From Actinoplanes lutulentus (GTDB lineage: Bacteria > Actinomycetota > Actinomycetes > Mycobacteriales > Micromonosporaceae): a DNA stretch of 64,000 bases. The notes under the pieces are model-generated. The model saw only the letters and a list, made by a program, of their open reading frames with translations, did no database searches and was not told where the DNA came from. The stretch spans positions 62,001-126,000 of the forward strand of contig NZ_QLMJ01000001.1 in NCBI RefSeq assembly GCF_003259845.1. The letters are read 5' to 3'. The first letter of the stretch is position 1. Each line of letters opens with the position of its first letter. A program made the position numbers and the translations under genes. Below, piece after piece: positions 41,270 to 49,105 of the stretch.

Positions 41270-42382
41270 ATGGCGCAGGTAAGTGTCCGAAAATTCAAGG
41301 TGTTGGCTCCGCCGGGCGGCACGAAAATTCAACCACAAGACGTTATTCCTACCGGCAACGTTCAAATGGAACTAAATCTTGCAGAAGTGATCCAAAGAAA
41401 CGCTCTGGCAATACCCTATAGGGGTCGCCTATTGATGCGGCTAGTAAATCGCGAAATGGCGCTCGTGCTTTCTCTCTTTGGGCGGACACCACCGGGTTTC
41501 CCGCTGACACGCCATGACGCATTCGACAGCGCCTCTCTCCATGTCCGACGCTTTGTTTCCGAAGTATTTGCGCTCGGAGGTCTTACGGCCGTGGTGAATC
41601 GCGATAACGAGGCATTGCAAGATGTCGCACACTTCGATGCGCTACCTCAGCATCTTCGCCAGCTTTATCCTAATGCCGGAGTGCGACCTGACTTGAGATT
41701 CGCAGATGCAGAATCAACGGTTCTTGCCGGTGAATCGAGGGGGCGGAGCAGGGGAAGGCCCTTAACCGCAATGACGTCCGCTGCGCAACGACACCGATTG
41801 GACCAACTTCTAGCCTGGAGCCGGCAACCCGGTTGTGATCCGGTGTGCATGGCTTGGTCCTGGATAGAACAGCAACAAACCGAGATCGACTTCTTCAAGT
41901 TTGCTGAGGATACGGCAGATGAGCCGATGGGAGAATCGGCCGTTGAGCAGCTCGAAGATCTAACTCATATGGCACCTCCGCTTGCTAGGCGTCCGCCTGG
42001 TCCGGCCTCGCCCAGAAGGGAGAGGGAGCGGCGAGTAAAACGCGAGATCATCAAGAACACTGTCGAAGACCATGAGCGTCAACTGGCCGAAACTGCGCCC
42101 GACACCATAGCTATTGAGCTGGAAAGGCCTTGGTACGGAGAATGGCTAGACGTGCCAGTTTTCGACGAAACCAAGCCGTCGAGAATGCTGCTTGCAGCTA
42201 GCCGCACCGAGGAGTCGAATGAATCCATCAGTTCGTCTGAACCCGACTTCCTAGATGTCAGTAGGAGTGAGCAAGTGGAAGTCTATCTAAACAGTCGAAC
42301 GATGGTTGCTATTGATTGGACTTCTCGCTCGGATCGTTCATCGAAAAAAGTCGTAGAGCGCATATTGCACCGCGCTAGATAG
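41270..42382 (+). CDS. Orphan AT-richer gene with a nuclease-like PD...ExR motif
   Basis: A 370-residue protein whose gene is clearly less GC-rich than its neighbours and uses many A/T-ending codons, suggesting recent acquisition. The segment RPDLRF (Pro140-Asp141) followed 14 residues later by GESRGR (Glu155, Arg157) resembles the PD-(D/E)xK restriction-nuclease core with Arg for Lys. A basic linker (RRERERRVKREI) and an acidic C-terminal part follow. No membrane segment. ATG at 41270 has GGGGGA upstream. A role in DNA cleavage is a hypothesis only; no known family is confidently recognised. Confidence 0.75.
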   Translation: MAQVSVRKFKVLAPPGGTKIQPQDVIPTGNVQMELNLAEVIQRNALAIPYRGRLLMRLVNREMALVLSLFGRTPPGFPLTRHDAFDSASLHVRRFVSEVFALGGLTAVVNRDNEALQDVAHFDALPQHLRQLYPNAGVRPDLRFADAESTVLAGESRGRSRGRPLTAMTSAAQRHRLDQLLAWSRQPGCDPVCMAWSWIEQQQTEIDFFKFAEDTADEPMGESAVEQLEDLTHMAPPLARRPPGPASPRRERERRVKREIIKNTVEDHERQLAETAPDTIAIELERPWYGEWLDVPVFDETKPSRMLLAASRTEESNESISSSEPDFLDVSRSEQVEVYLNSRTMVAIDWTSRSDRSSKKVVERILHRAR

Positions 42383-42449
42383 CCCGATTGGAGACCACGT
42401 CTTCGGCGCAGCCTCCATCCGGCGATTACGAACCGTCGGCAATATCTGG

Positions 42450-42484
42450 AGGCAGGCTAGCTCCAACTCGCTTGGAGCCTGCCT
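42450..42484 (+). terminator. Hairpin terminator after the orphan gene
   Basis: Arms aggcag-gcta-gctccaa (42450-42466) and ttggagcctgcct (42472-42484) form a 13-bp stem with a 4-nt bulge and a ctcgc loop, 67 nt after the stop at 42382. There is no clear T-run. The remaining gap to 42717 shows no gene. Confidence 0.45.
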
Positions 42485-42717
42485 TCCGAACGGTCCGCAA
42501 TCTTTACCTACGGTGAAAATCGTAGTCAACTGCCGCATACAAAGCGTATGCCCAGCGTGAGGCCACGTAGGCAGCGTCATGACACGGCCGCCGCGCACGG
42601 CCCATGCCCATGGGGCCAATTGAAGCCGCCCCGTCCGCATGGGGCCGCGTCAGGCCGTCAGAACCACCCGTCCTCAGCTACTGCGAAACCAGCAGGCTTG
42701 CCTCCGCCGCTTGCCCA

Positions 42718-43290
42718 TCATCTACGGCGGAAACGCAGGAGTTCGCGGAGGATCATGGCCACAAGGAAGGTGGGTAGAAGGCCGATGATGCCAACGGTAA
42801 CGCCGATCCAGGTGAGCCACGGCCGTGCTGGGGTGTCCTCACGGGCGAGTTCTCGGCTCCCGCGATGCTCCCCGACGTCGCCGACACGGACCGCCCGGCC
42901 GATGTCCGCGGGGGTGAAGACCTCGTCAATGACGAGTCGGTCGGTGCCGCCATCGTCCCATCGGATGGTGGAGACGCAGCGATACCAGTAGCCGAATCCT
43001 CGGGTGGTGACCGGCCCTTGCTCCGTACAGTGAGCGACCGTCGCCTGTCCCGTGCGGCTCGCTTCGGCAAAGTCGTGCCCGGACAGCCGGATCAGTGTGA
43101 CGCACGTGCTGAGCAGCGCGGCTGCCAGCAGGACGATCCCGGCGAGGAAGGCGGCCGAGCCAAGTTTGCCGCCACGCTGACGCTGGATCGCTGCTGACGA
43201 CTGGCCCTCCGCCTCTTCCCGGTCGAGTTGTCGCTCAAGCTCGGCACGTTCATCGGCTCGTCTGGCGATCCGTTCGTCGTGGGATTCCAC
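42718..43290 (-). CDS. Hypothetical two-TM protein of the satellite ESX module (DUF6346-like)
   Basis: A 190-residue protein: a charged helical N-terminus (about 1-40), membrane helix 1 (about 47-70), a folded loop with two Cys (VAHCTEQGPV; YWYRCVST) probably disulfide-linked outside, membrane helix 2 (about 158-182) and a basic end. The layout resembles actinobacterial DUF6346 proteins that accompany WXG100 genes; this name is a recollection. It lies 16 nt after the WXG-like gene, so it is an operon member, perhaps a receptor or immunity-type partner. Confidence 0.72.
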   Translation of the reverse strand: MESHDERIARRADERAELERQLDREEAEGQSSAAIQRQRGGKLGSAAFLAGIVLLAAALLSTCVTLIRLSGHDFAEASRTGQATVAHCTEQGPVTTRGFGYWYRCVSTIRWDDGGTDRLVIDEVFTPADIGRAVRVGDVGEHRGSRELAREDTPARPWLTWIGVTVGIIGLLPTFLVAMILRELLRFRRR

Positions 43291-43306
43291 GGCGGATTTC
43301 CCTTCG

Positions 43307-44311
43307 TCATCGCTCGGGTTCGAGATCGATAGGCGGTGGCGCCGGGTTGTCTCTGTTCATGTCGGAGGCGCCCGACCCGGTGTTCTGTGAGGTGTTGCCC
43401 TGTGCCGCCGCTCGGGCAGTGTTGACCATGACCTGGTCGACAGCACCGTGGGCTCTCACGTGTCCCTGGCTCAGCAGTCTGTACGCGTCCGCTGCTCCGC
43501 GCCAGCCCTCTCCCGCCGTACCTACTGCCTCGATTCGGTGCGCTTCCAGGCGTAGCACGTTCCGGCTGGACTGCCCGATCCGGCTCATCAACGCCTGCAT
43601 CTGCCTGACGAGAAGACCCGTGTTTTTGATCGCCGCGAACAACTGCTTCACCACGGTGAAGATCTTCAGGCTGGCAGCCGACACGAGTATGGAGATCTCC
43701 GCAACCACCTTCGGAATGAGCACAACGCTGACGGCCTGCACCGCCTTGGAAATGCACGCGCCGACGACCTCGGCAACAATGTCGCGGACGGTGTTACGGG
43801 CGATGCCGACCGTCGCGCCTAGAGCCGTGGTGGCTCGGCCCATGCCGTCGGCGAGTTTGCCCATGGCCTGGATCGACTCGGCGTGGCTGCGGGCGCGTTG
43901 CCGGTACGCGTCGGCGGAGGCGGCCGTCCACGCGACGGTGGTGCGGTTGACCTCTTCGACAAAGAAGTCGGTCGCGTCGTAGATGCGTTGTTCGATGTTC
44001 TTCCAGCTCTGCGCGTGCGCGTCAATAGCCTTGGGGTCGCCCATCAGCTTGTCGAGCGGTTCACGCAGGATCGCGACGTGCTCCATCAGCCAGCCCACGC
44101 CGGCGGCAAACACGACCTGCAGCGGATCCATCACGGCGCCCATGGCAGCAAGGCCGGTGGCGAGGGCGTTGCCGGCGAAGCCGGGCACGTCGCCGCTGAA
44201 CGCATTGTCCACCATGCCACTGGCGGACTCGAAAATGCCGGTGCCTTCGTACGCCTTGGTGGTTCGCTCCTCGGCGATCAGCCCAGGCCAGCCCAGGTAG
44301 GCCTCGCTCAT
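43307..44311 (-). CDS. WXG100-like type VII secretion substrate, long form
   Basis: A 334-residue mostly helical protein. A Gly/Ala-rich N-terminal region (about 30-90) is followed by long helices with AWTAASADAYRQRARSHAES (about 127-146), the W-x(3-4)-A-x-AY pattern of WXG-type domains. A hydrophobic helical stretch (about 180-210) follows, then a disordered, Pro/Asn-rich tail. ATG at 44311 overlaps the upstream stop as ATGA. It fits the long WXG/LXG-like substrates exported by T7SS. No C-terminal toxin domain is obvious. Confidence 0.78.
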   Translation of the reverse strand: MSEAYLGWPGLIAEERTTKAYEGTGIFESASGMVDNAFSGDVPGFAGNALATGLAAMGAVMDPLQVVFAAGVGWLMEHVAILREPLDKLMGDPKAIDAHAQSWKNIEQRIYDATDFFVEEVNRTTVAWTAASADAYRQRARSHAESIQAMGKLADGMGRATTALGATVGIARNTVRDIVAEVVGACISKAVQAVSVVLIPKVVAEISILVSAASLKIFTVVKQLFAAIKNTGLLVRQMQALMSRIGQSSRNVLRLEAHRIEAVGTAGEGWRGAADAYRLLSQGHVRAHGAVDQVMVNTARAAAQGNTSQNTGSGASDMNRDNPAPPPIDLEPER

Positions 44312-44622
44312 GGACCTGCCTCACGCAACTCCCGCGCCGCCTCGTCGTCGGTCAAGGTGACGTTCACGCTGATCGACCGCAGCAAGTCAGCCAGGTGCGA
44401 GGTCGCGTCCGTGGCACTGCGCGTGTCCTGTATCGCCTGATCTTGCGCGATGCCGAGAAATCCGGTGATGAAGGGGCCCGGCCACTCGCCGTACACCCCG
44501 CTGTCCAGACGCAGGTGGCCGACCGCTGCGGTCACGGCGTCCAGCATCTCCGCGACGCCGTCGACCATCCGGGCGTGCTCGCCGAGGATGCCCACATCGA
44601 GGTGGAACTCAGGGTGGCTCAT
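44308..44622 (-). CDS. EspC-like small type VII secretion protein
   Basis: A 104-residue two-helix protein (LGEHARMVDGVAEMLDAVTA; FLGIAQDQAIQDTRSATDAT) with EWPG between the helices, resembling the ESX-associated EspC family (T7SS_ESX_EspC). ATG at 44622 overlaps the YbaB-like stop and its TGA overlaps the next ATG. Likely a cosecreted partner or chaperone of the WXG-like protein. Confidence 0.78.
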   Translation of the reverse strand: MSHPEFHLDVGILGEHARMVDGVAEMLDAVTAAVGHLRLDSGVYGEWPGPFITGFLGIAQDQAIQDTRSATDATSHLADLLRSISVNVTLTDDEAARELREAGP

Positions 44623-45044
44623 CGCCGGCCGTACCCTGCATCGTCGTCTGGATCGGGTTCGGGAAACGCCTCGGCGTAAGCGTCGGCGACGAAATCCGCC
44701 GTGGGCGAGTCAGCGCCATGCAGGCGGGTAACCAGGTCGGCGACATGCTGCGCAAGGCGCGCCTGCGCCGCCTGGCTCGTGGCGACTATGAGGCGCGAAA
44801 GCTCGTCCGGCGCCAGTCGCATCGCGTGGTCGGCCAAGGCGAGGCCGCTCAACCCACCGGCATGGTCGACCGTCACCCGTACGTCGCTGTTGCTGGATTG
44901 CGCGGTGGCGCTGACCTGCTGCAATCGCTGGGCCAGCTCCAGACCGGCATCCGCCGTCCGCTGCGCACGGGACTGCCACTCCGCGAGGTGATCATCCGGG
45001 TTCAGATACACGGCGTCAGCCCGGTGCCGACGAGGGCTTCCCAT
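44619..45044 (-). CDS. YbaB/EbfC-like protein of the satellite ESX module
   Basis: A 141-residue protein with an N-terminal helix (EWQSRAQRTADAGLELAQRL), a short beta segment (DVRVTVDHAGGLSGLAL) and a C-terminal helix, the YbaB order, as in the gene at 12796-13230 of the main locus. Acidic tail. It begins the module; downstream come EspC-like, WXG-like and two-TM genes with 4-nt overlaps. No strong ribosome site precedes the ATG at 45044. Confidence 0.75.
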   Translation of the reverse strand: MGSPRRHRADAVYLNPDDHLAEWQSRAQRTADAGLELAQRLQQVSATAQSSNSDVRVTVDHAGGLSGLALADHAMRLAPDELSRLIVATSQAAQARLAQHVADLVTRLHGADSPTADFVADAYAEAFPEPDPDDDAGYGRR

Positions 45045-45278
45045 GGATCTGACAACTTCACGCGCTGTAGACTCGAAGCGTGGAAGACGCGTTCCGGGCC
45101 GGCTCCCGGAACTGACAAGGCCATAGGTTGGTCAGACGACCTCATATCCATCAGCTGATCCCTCCAGGCATTGGACAGCGGTCCGGGGCCCTTGACAGGT
45201 GGCTACTACACACCTGTAAACACCTGTCGCGTGATCTGGGTTCAAGGACGGACTCACCTCCGCATGCGTGCCGGTGAC

Positions 45279-45470
45279 CTAATCGATCAACGCGGCGATG
45301 AGTTTGCGGGTAGGCGGTTCGCTCATTTGTCCATTACCGATCTCGACGACGCGTCATCGGCCGTCGCGGGGCCAGGGCGAGGTCCGTGGTCACGAGAGGC
45401 AGCTTTAAGCCTGCGCCGATGCCGCCACTGGGTTCCACCGCGGCCCGCACACCTCTACCCCAGCCGTGAA
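45279..45470 (-). pseudogene. Decayed C-terminal copy of the ATP-grasp gene at 47093-47932
   Basis: Reading the minus strand in pieces gives FTAGVEV, then LKLPLVTTD, then after a frame change VVEIGNGQMSEPPTRKLIA ending in TAG. These match in order FTGAEVR, LDLPFITAD and VEVGDGQVSDRPSTTPAADLI of the intact ATP-grasp protein. An in-frame TGA stands where Trp is expected. So it is a remnant about 65 codons long with a frameshift and a stop. The rest of 45045-45471 shows no gene. Confidence 0.7.
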
Positions 45471-45471
45471 G

Positions 45472-46299
45472 TCACAGTGCGAAAGGCGTCGGCTCGGTGT
45501 GATGGCTGTCCCACACCCACGCGTCAGCGCCGTGGTCGACCAGGGTGCTGCACCGGTAACGCAGCAGGTCGACGTCTCGGTCGCGCTGATCCTCATCGGC
45601 GTCACTGACCGCCCGCGGATCGACGACGGCATCCACGTTGTAGGCAAGCCGGTCCGCCAGCCAGTAGTCCCGGCGGAACCGGGTACGCCACTGCGAGTTG
45701 CTACCCCACCCGTGCGACAGGTCGCTGACCGGCCGGTACTGGCGGTGCCACGCCCAGTACAACGTCGACTCGGTCGTGATCTGTGGATCCAGCCGATCGG
45801 CGCCAGCCCGCACGGTCACACCACCGCGCAGTAGCAGCATTGATCCGACGAAGCAGGCCGGCCACCGCGACGCCACCAACTCCGGTTGCGCCTGCGAGTT
45901 GTCGGCGGAGGCAACATCGGTGATCTCGTGCAGGAACGGATGGAACGAACCGATGTTGACGCTGCGGCCACCGATTCCGGTGATGAACTGCTCATACGCG
46001 CGTGGGGGCAGCAACGGATCAGGATCCGCGTCGTCGGCGGTCTTCTCCGGCTGGCTACTCAGGATGAGAACCTCGGCAACCCGGCTCAGCGCGTACAACG
46101 CCCACGAATCCTCGACCGAGATCGACGCAGTAGCCATCTCCGGAGCGCCAATCCGGTGCAGCGAGTCTAGGACGCCGCGATTGGCCGCCACCCACGGTGC
46201 GAGTACGTCACGACCCCAGTCGACGCCGACGTAGTCACGGGTCGGCTTGAACAGAGTGTGTCTGATCTGGTGATAGTCCTGCACCGTGAACACCGCCAT
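45472..46299 (-). CDS. Hypothetical protein
   Basis: ATG at 46299 with GGTGGG upstream is preferred to the GTG at 46305. The 275-residue product is soluble and Trp-rich, with YWAWHRQYRPVSDLSHGWGS and RTRFRRDYWLADRLAYNVDA. No known catalytic motif. It follows the 128-residue gene by 11 nt and abuts the ATP-grasp remnant. Function unknown; grouping with the ATP-grasp genes hints at a shared accessory cassette. Confidence 0.72.
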   Translation of the reverse strand: MAVFTVQDYHQIRHTLFKPTRDYVGVDWGRDVLAPWVAANRGVLDSLHRIGAPEMATASISVEDSWALYALSRVAEVLILSSQPEKTADDADPDPLLPPRAYEQFITGIGGRSVNIGSFHPFLHEITDVASADNSQAQPELVASRWPACFVGSMLLLRGGVTVRAGADRLDPQITTESTLYWAWHRQYRPVSDLSHGWGSNSQWRTRFRRDYWLADRLAYNVDAVVDPRAVSDADEDQRDRDVDLLRYRCSTLVDHGADAWVWDSHHTEPTPFAL

Positions 46300-46310
46300 G
46301 CCCACCAGTA

Positions 46311-46697
46311 TCAGTACGCGCCGTTGAGACGCCGCACGGCCTCGGCAACAGCCATCCGCCCGACAGCCTCATTACGAAACTCGGCCGAATCCACCAGGTG
46401 TACCAGGATCCGCCGCAGGACGAACCGGACCGGCGGCACCTCACCGTCACCCACCCGGGTCAGTTCATCAAGGACGCCACGACGAACGGCGCCGATGCAC
46501 TGTTCGATGAGCTCATCGTCCAAGACACCGGCCGGCGCGGCGTCGCCGTTGCTCAGGAACTCGAAACGTTCGGCGGGCTCGATGTCGGCGAGGATCTTCG
46601 CAAACCCAGCACAGTTGGTCTGCGTCCCATCCCGAACGGCGATGTCACGAACCGGACGATCAAAGACGACGCTCACCGACACCTCCCGATCCGGCAT
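46311..46697 (-). CDS. Hypothetical protein
   Basis: A 128-residue acidic protein with a beta-rich N-terminus (REVSVSVVFDRPVRDIAVRD) and helical C-terminus. It is cotranscribed with the next gene (11-nt spacing). No recognised family. Confidence 0.68.
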   Translation of the reverse strand: MPDREVSVSVVFDRPVRDIAVRDGTQTNCAGFAKILADIEPAERFEFLSNGDAAPAGVLDDELIEQCIGAVRRGVLDELTRVGDGEVPPVRFVLRRILVHLVDSAEFRNEAVGRMAVAEAVRRLNGAY

Positions 46698-46714
46698 GCA
46701 TGAACGAAAACGCT

Positions 46715-46912
46715 CTATACCTTACGACGCACAGCGATCCACTCCTCGACATCCGACGTCAGCCACACCTTGCCCTGTGCCAGATCAGCGACCGGAGCCG
46801 GGAAGTCAGCACGACTGGACAGCTCGTAGACGCGCTGGCGGGAGATCCCACCAAGCCGAACGCGGATCTCATGAGCACCCATCAACACACTCGCACACCG
46901 TTCCACACTCAT
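46715..46912 (-). CDS. AlpA/excisionase-like helix-turn-helix protein
   Basis: ATG at 46912 gives 65 residues. LMGAHEIRVRLGGISRQRVY and WLTSDVEEWI match the winged-helix layout of AlpA/Xis-type small regulators, which select a helix from R-x-x-V-Y and end with a W-x-x-x-D-V-x-x-W block. Such proteins often sit in mobile or defence cassettes. It lies 17 nt before the next gene and is probably cotranscribed. Confidence 0.78.
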   Translation of the reverse strand: MSVERCASVLMGAHEIRVRLGGISRQRVYELSSRADFPAPVADLAQGKVWLTSDVEEWIAVRRKV

Positions 46913-47092
46913 GACTATATTCCTACGACAAGTAGTCTCGCGATTTTGTAAGCCGACAGTGTCCCTCAATGCTCAACCCCGTCCCGGTCGACGCCGCGAC
47001 CGTCGATGACCGGGCCGCACGTCCCTGCCTCGGCCGTGATCCCGGTGCGCACGCAACAGCCGACGGACACTGACCTGAACCTCCGGCAGTGG

Positions 47093-47932
47093 TCAATCGA
47101 GCAGCGCGGTGATGAGGTCGGCGGCCGGCGTAGTGGAGGGGCGGTCGCTGACCTGGCCGTCGCCGACCTCGACGATGCGCCAGCGACCGTCCTGGTGGCG
47201 GGTCAGATCTGCGGTGATGAACGGCAGGTCCAGGGCCTTTACCGCCGCGGCCATCGCGGTGAGGTTGACATCCGCGGGCGGCGCGTCTTCTGCCGTGTCG
47301 GGATGGGGGGTGACCAGCCGACACACGCCGCCGACCCACCAGGTACGAACCTCTGCGCCGGTGAACCCCTCGAATCGGCGCAGCACGAACCCGCCGGTGA
47401 ACTCGTCGTCACGCAGCTCGCGGAAGCGAGTGGCGACGCGCCAGGCCGCGTCGGAGTCGGCGACGTCGGGGATGTAGGCGGCCTCGTGCCAGTAGTGCTT
47501 CATCGACTTCGTGTAGTCCCGCAGTACCGCTGGTCCGGTGCCGAGGGTCGCGCAGGCCTTGGTGAAATCGTCGTGGTGGTCACCGGTAGTCCACGTCGTC
47601 TCGGGGGTGTGCTCCCGGATGGCGGCATACCAGCCGGGGAGTTCGTGGGACTGCCGGTACTGCTGCGGGCTGGTGCGGACAGTGACATCGCGGGCGGCGA
47701 GGGCTTGCACCATCGCCACATACTGTTCGCTGCGCAGCATCCAGCCTCGGTATACAGCGTCGGAACCGGCGGGGACCCGAGTTACGGCGGCGGCCGCGTC
47801 GCCGCGGGTCACGGCGTCGTGGTCGATCACCGCGACGTCGAGACCGGCATCCCGCGCGGCCTCGACCTCAGCAATGAAGTGCTCGTCTGGGCGGCGCGGG
47901 CGCAGAACATCAGCGGGTACCAGCAACAGCAT
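47093..47932 (-). CDS. ATP-grasp domain protein (R2K-type)
   Basis: A 279-residue protein. LRDYTKSMKHYW supplies the ATP-binding Lys region, FVLRRFEGF follows, and WRIVEVGDGQVSD near the C-terminus supplies the metal-binding acidic strand. The overall size and pattern fit the short R2K ATP-grasp clade, seen in biological-conflict and peptide-modification cassettes. Such enzymes join a carboxylate to an amine or thiol using ATP. A decayed copy lies at 45279-45470, so the cassette has duplicated or been partly replaced. Substrate unknown. ATG at 47932; 89 bp separates it from a divergent gene. Confidence 0.82.
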   Translation of the reverse strand: MLLLVPADVLRPRRPDEHFIAEVEAARDAGLDVAVIDHDAVTRGDAAAAVTRVPAGSDAVYRGWMLRSEQYVAMVQALAARDVTVRTSPQQYRQSHELPGWYAAIREHTPETTWTTGDHHDDFTKACATLGTGPAVLRDYTKSMKHYWHEAAYIPDVADSDAAWRVATRFRELRDDEFTGGFVLRRFEGFTGAEVRTWWVGGVCRLVTPHPDTAEDAPPADVNLTAMAAAVKALDLPFITADLTRHQDGRWRIVEVGDGQVSDRPSTTPAADLITALLD

Positions 47933-48021
47933 CCGCCCATTATCGGCAGCCGAAACGAAGCATGCGCCGCATTTATTCGACCGCCGTCGATTAGATGTGG
48001 ACGCCGTGATACCGCCGGGCC

Positions 48022-48276
48022 ATGCTGGATGCCGTGGCCGCTACCGTCATGCCAGGCATCACCTGCCCCACCTGCACCGGCGATCTACGGCTGGTCGGCT
48101 TCTTCCTCTCCTACCGTGACGAAGACCAGAAGCGTGTCTGCCGAACGCCACTGTGGTGTGCCGCCTGCGACCAGGTCTGGGACAAATGGGCGGACCGCGA
48201 CAATGCGCCGCTGGCGCCCCACGACGTGCCGCTCCCGGAGAGCTGGAAGCAAAGACTGCTCGGCCCACAGCCTTAG
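48022..48276 (+). CDS. Zinc-ribbon-type small hypothetical protein
   Basis: Up to 84 residues (ATG at 48022; ATG at 48049 possible). Two Cys pairs, TCPTCTG and WCAACDQVW, about 36 residues apart, form a probable zinc ribbon. The remainder is charged. Divergent from the ATP-grasp gene. No function known. Confidence 0.65.
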   Translation: MLDAVAATVMPGITCPTCTGDLRLVGFFLSYRDEDQKRVCRTPLWCAACDQVWDKWADRDNAPLAPHDVPLPESWKQRLLGPQP

Positions 48277-48401
48277 CGCTTGAGCGCCACGATCGACTCA
48301 CCAACACGTCGAAGCCCATTCGCGTCGCCGTCAAATGGCATCCTGAAGACCGTCTTAAGTGGTCTCACGATCAAGGCGCCGACTCCCTATCCTTCCGCGG
48401 T

Positions 48402-48872
48402 GTGTACGAACACACCGAAGACGACGAGGACGAGAGCGTCACCCTGCAACCGGGCATGGTGATCAGCATCCGCTCGCGGCACGACGTGGTCATCATCGAC
48501 CCGGACAAGTTCCTAACCGCCGCCCGCCGCGCCTACCTGGCCTACAATCCCGGCGCCGACGAGTCCGAACTCGCCGTAGCGCTCGCCGACCCGTACTGCG
48601 CCGTCGACGCCCTCATCAACTGCTACCACACCCTGGCCTCCGACGATCCCGAACTCGCCGCCGGTTCCAGCGAACCACCGACCATGCACGGCGGAGTCGG
48701 CCTACGCCCAGGCCAGCGCGTTCCCGACCGCCCCGACGGCCTCTCACCCGCCGGCATGATTCTGAGCATCGAGTTCGGCCATCACACCCCGCTGCAGGAC
48801 TACGGCTGCTTCCTACCCTCGTTCACCGAGCTGATGGCCGAGCCATTGAAGTCGCAGGAGAGCAGCGAGTGA
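48402..48872 (+). CDS. Hypothetical protein, start uncertain
   Basis: The frame is open from 48153, but the upstream part is the shadow of the zinc-ribbon gene. From a GTG at 48402 the product has 156 residues (ATG at 48456 also possible). It contains VVIIDPDKFLTAARRAYLAY, LADPYCAVDALINCYHTLA and ends FLPSFTELMAEPLKSQ, a plausible soluble fold. No family recognised. Confidence 0.55.
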   Translation: MYEHTEDDEDESVTLQPGMVISIRSRHDVVIIDPDKFLTAARRAYLAYNPGADESELAVALADPYCAVDALINCYHTLASDDPELAAGSSEPPTMHGGVGLRPGQRVPDRPDGLSPAGMILSIEFGHHTPLQDYGCFLPSFTELMAEPLKSQESSE

Positions 48873-48893
48873 CAGCGGCCTACCAGCAGGCCC

Positions 48894-49090
48894 ATGCCCC
48901 GGCCCTCATCGACCCGGCACGCTCAAGCGGAGGCGATGCTGCGCCTCGCCCTGACCGAGACACCCGCGAACGCCGAACTGCTCACCCTGCTCGCCTTCCC
49001 ACTGCGCCGGCAAGGTAATCCCGTGCGGGCGCTGGAGGTCTGCGACCGCGCCGACCACGGCGTGACGCTGGCCCCACAGCCGCCATCTGG
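48894..49090 (+). pseudogene. TPR-like fragment truncated at the CRISPR array
   Basis: The segment encodes AEAMLRLALTETPANAELLT and QGNPVRALEVCDRAD, which look like one and a half TPR units, with no proper start and no natural stop before the repeats begin. The GTG at 48869 is in another frame, so a frameshift is also possible. Interpreted as the broken end of a gene adjoining the array. Confidence 0.4.
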
Positions 49091-49105
49091 ATCTTCGACA
49101 AGGTG

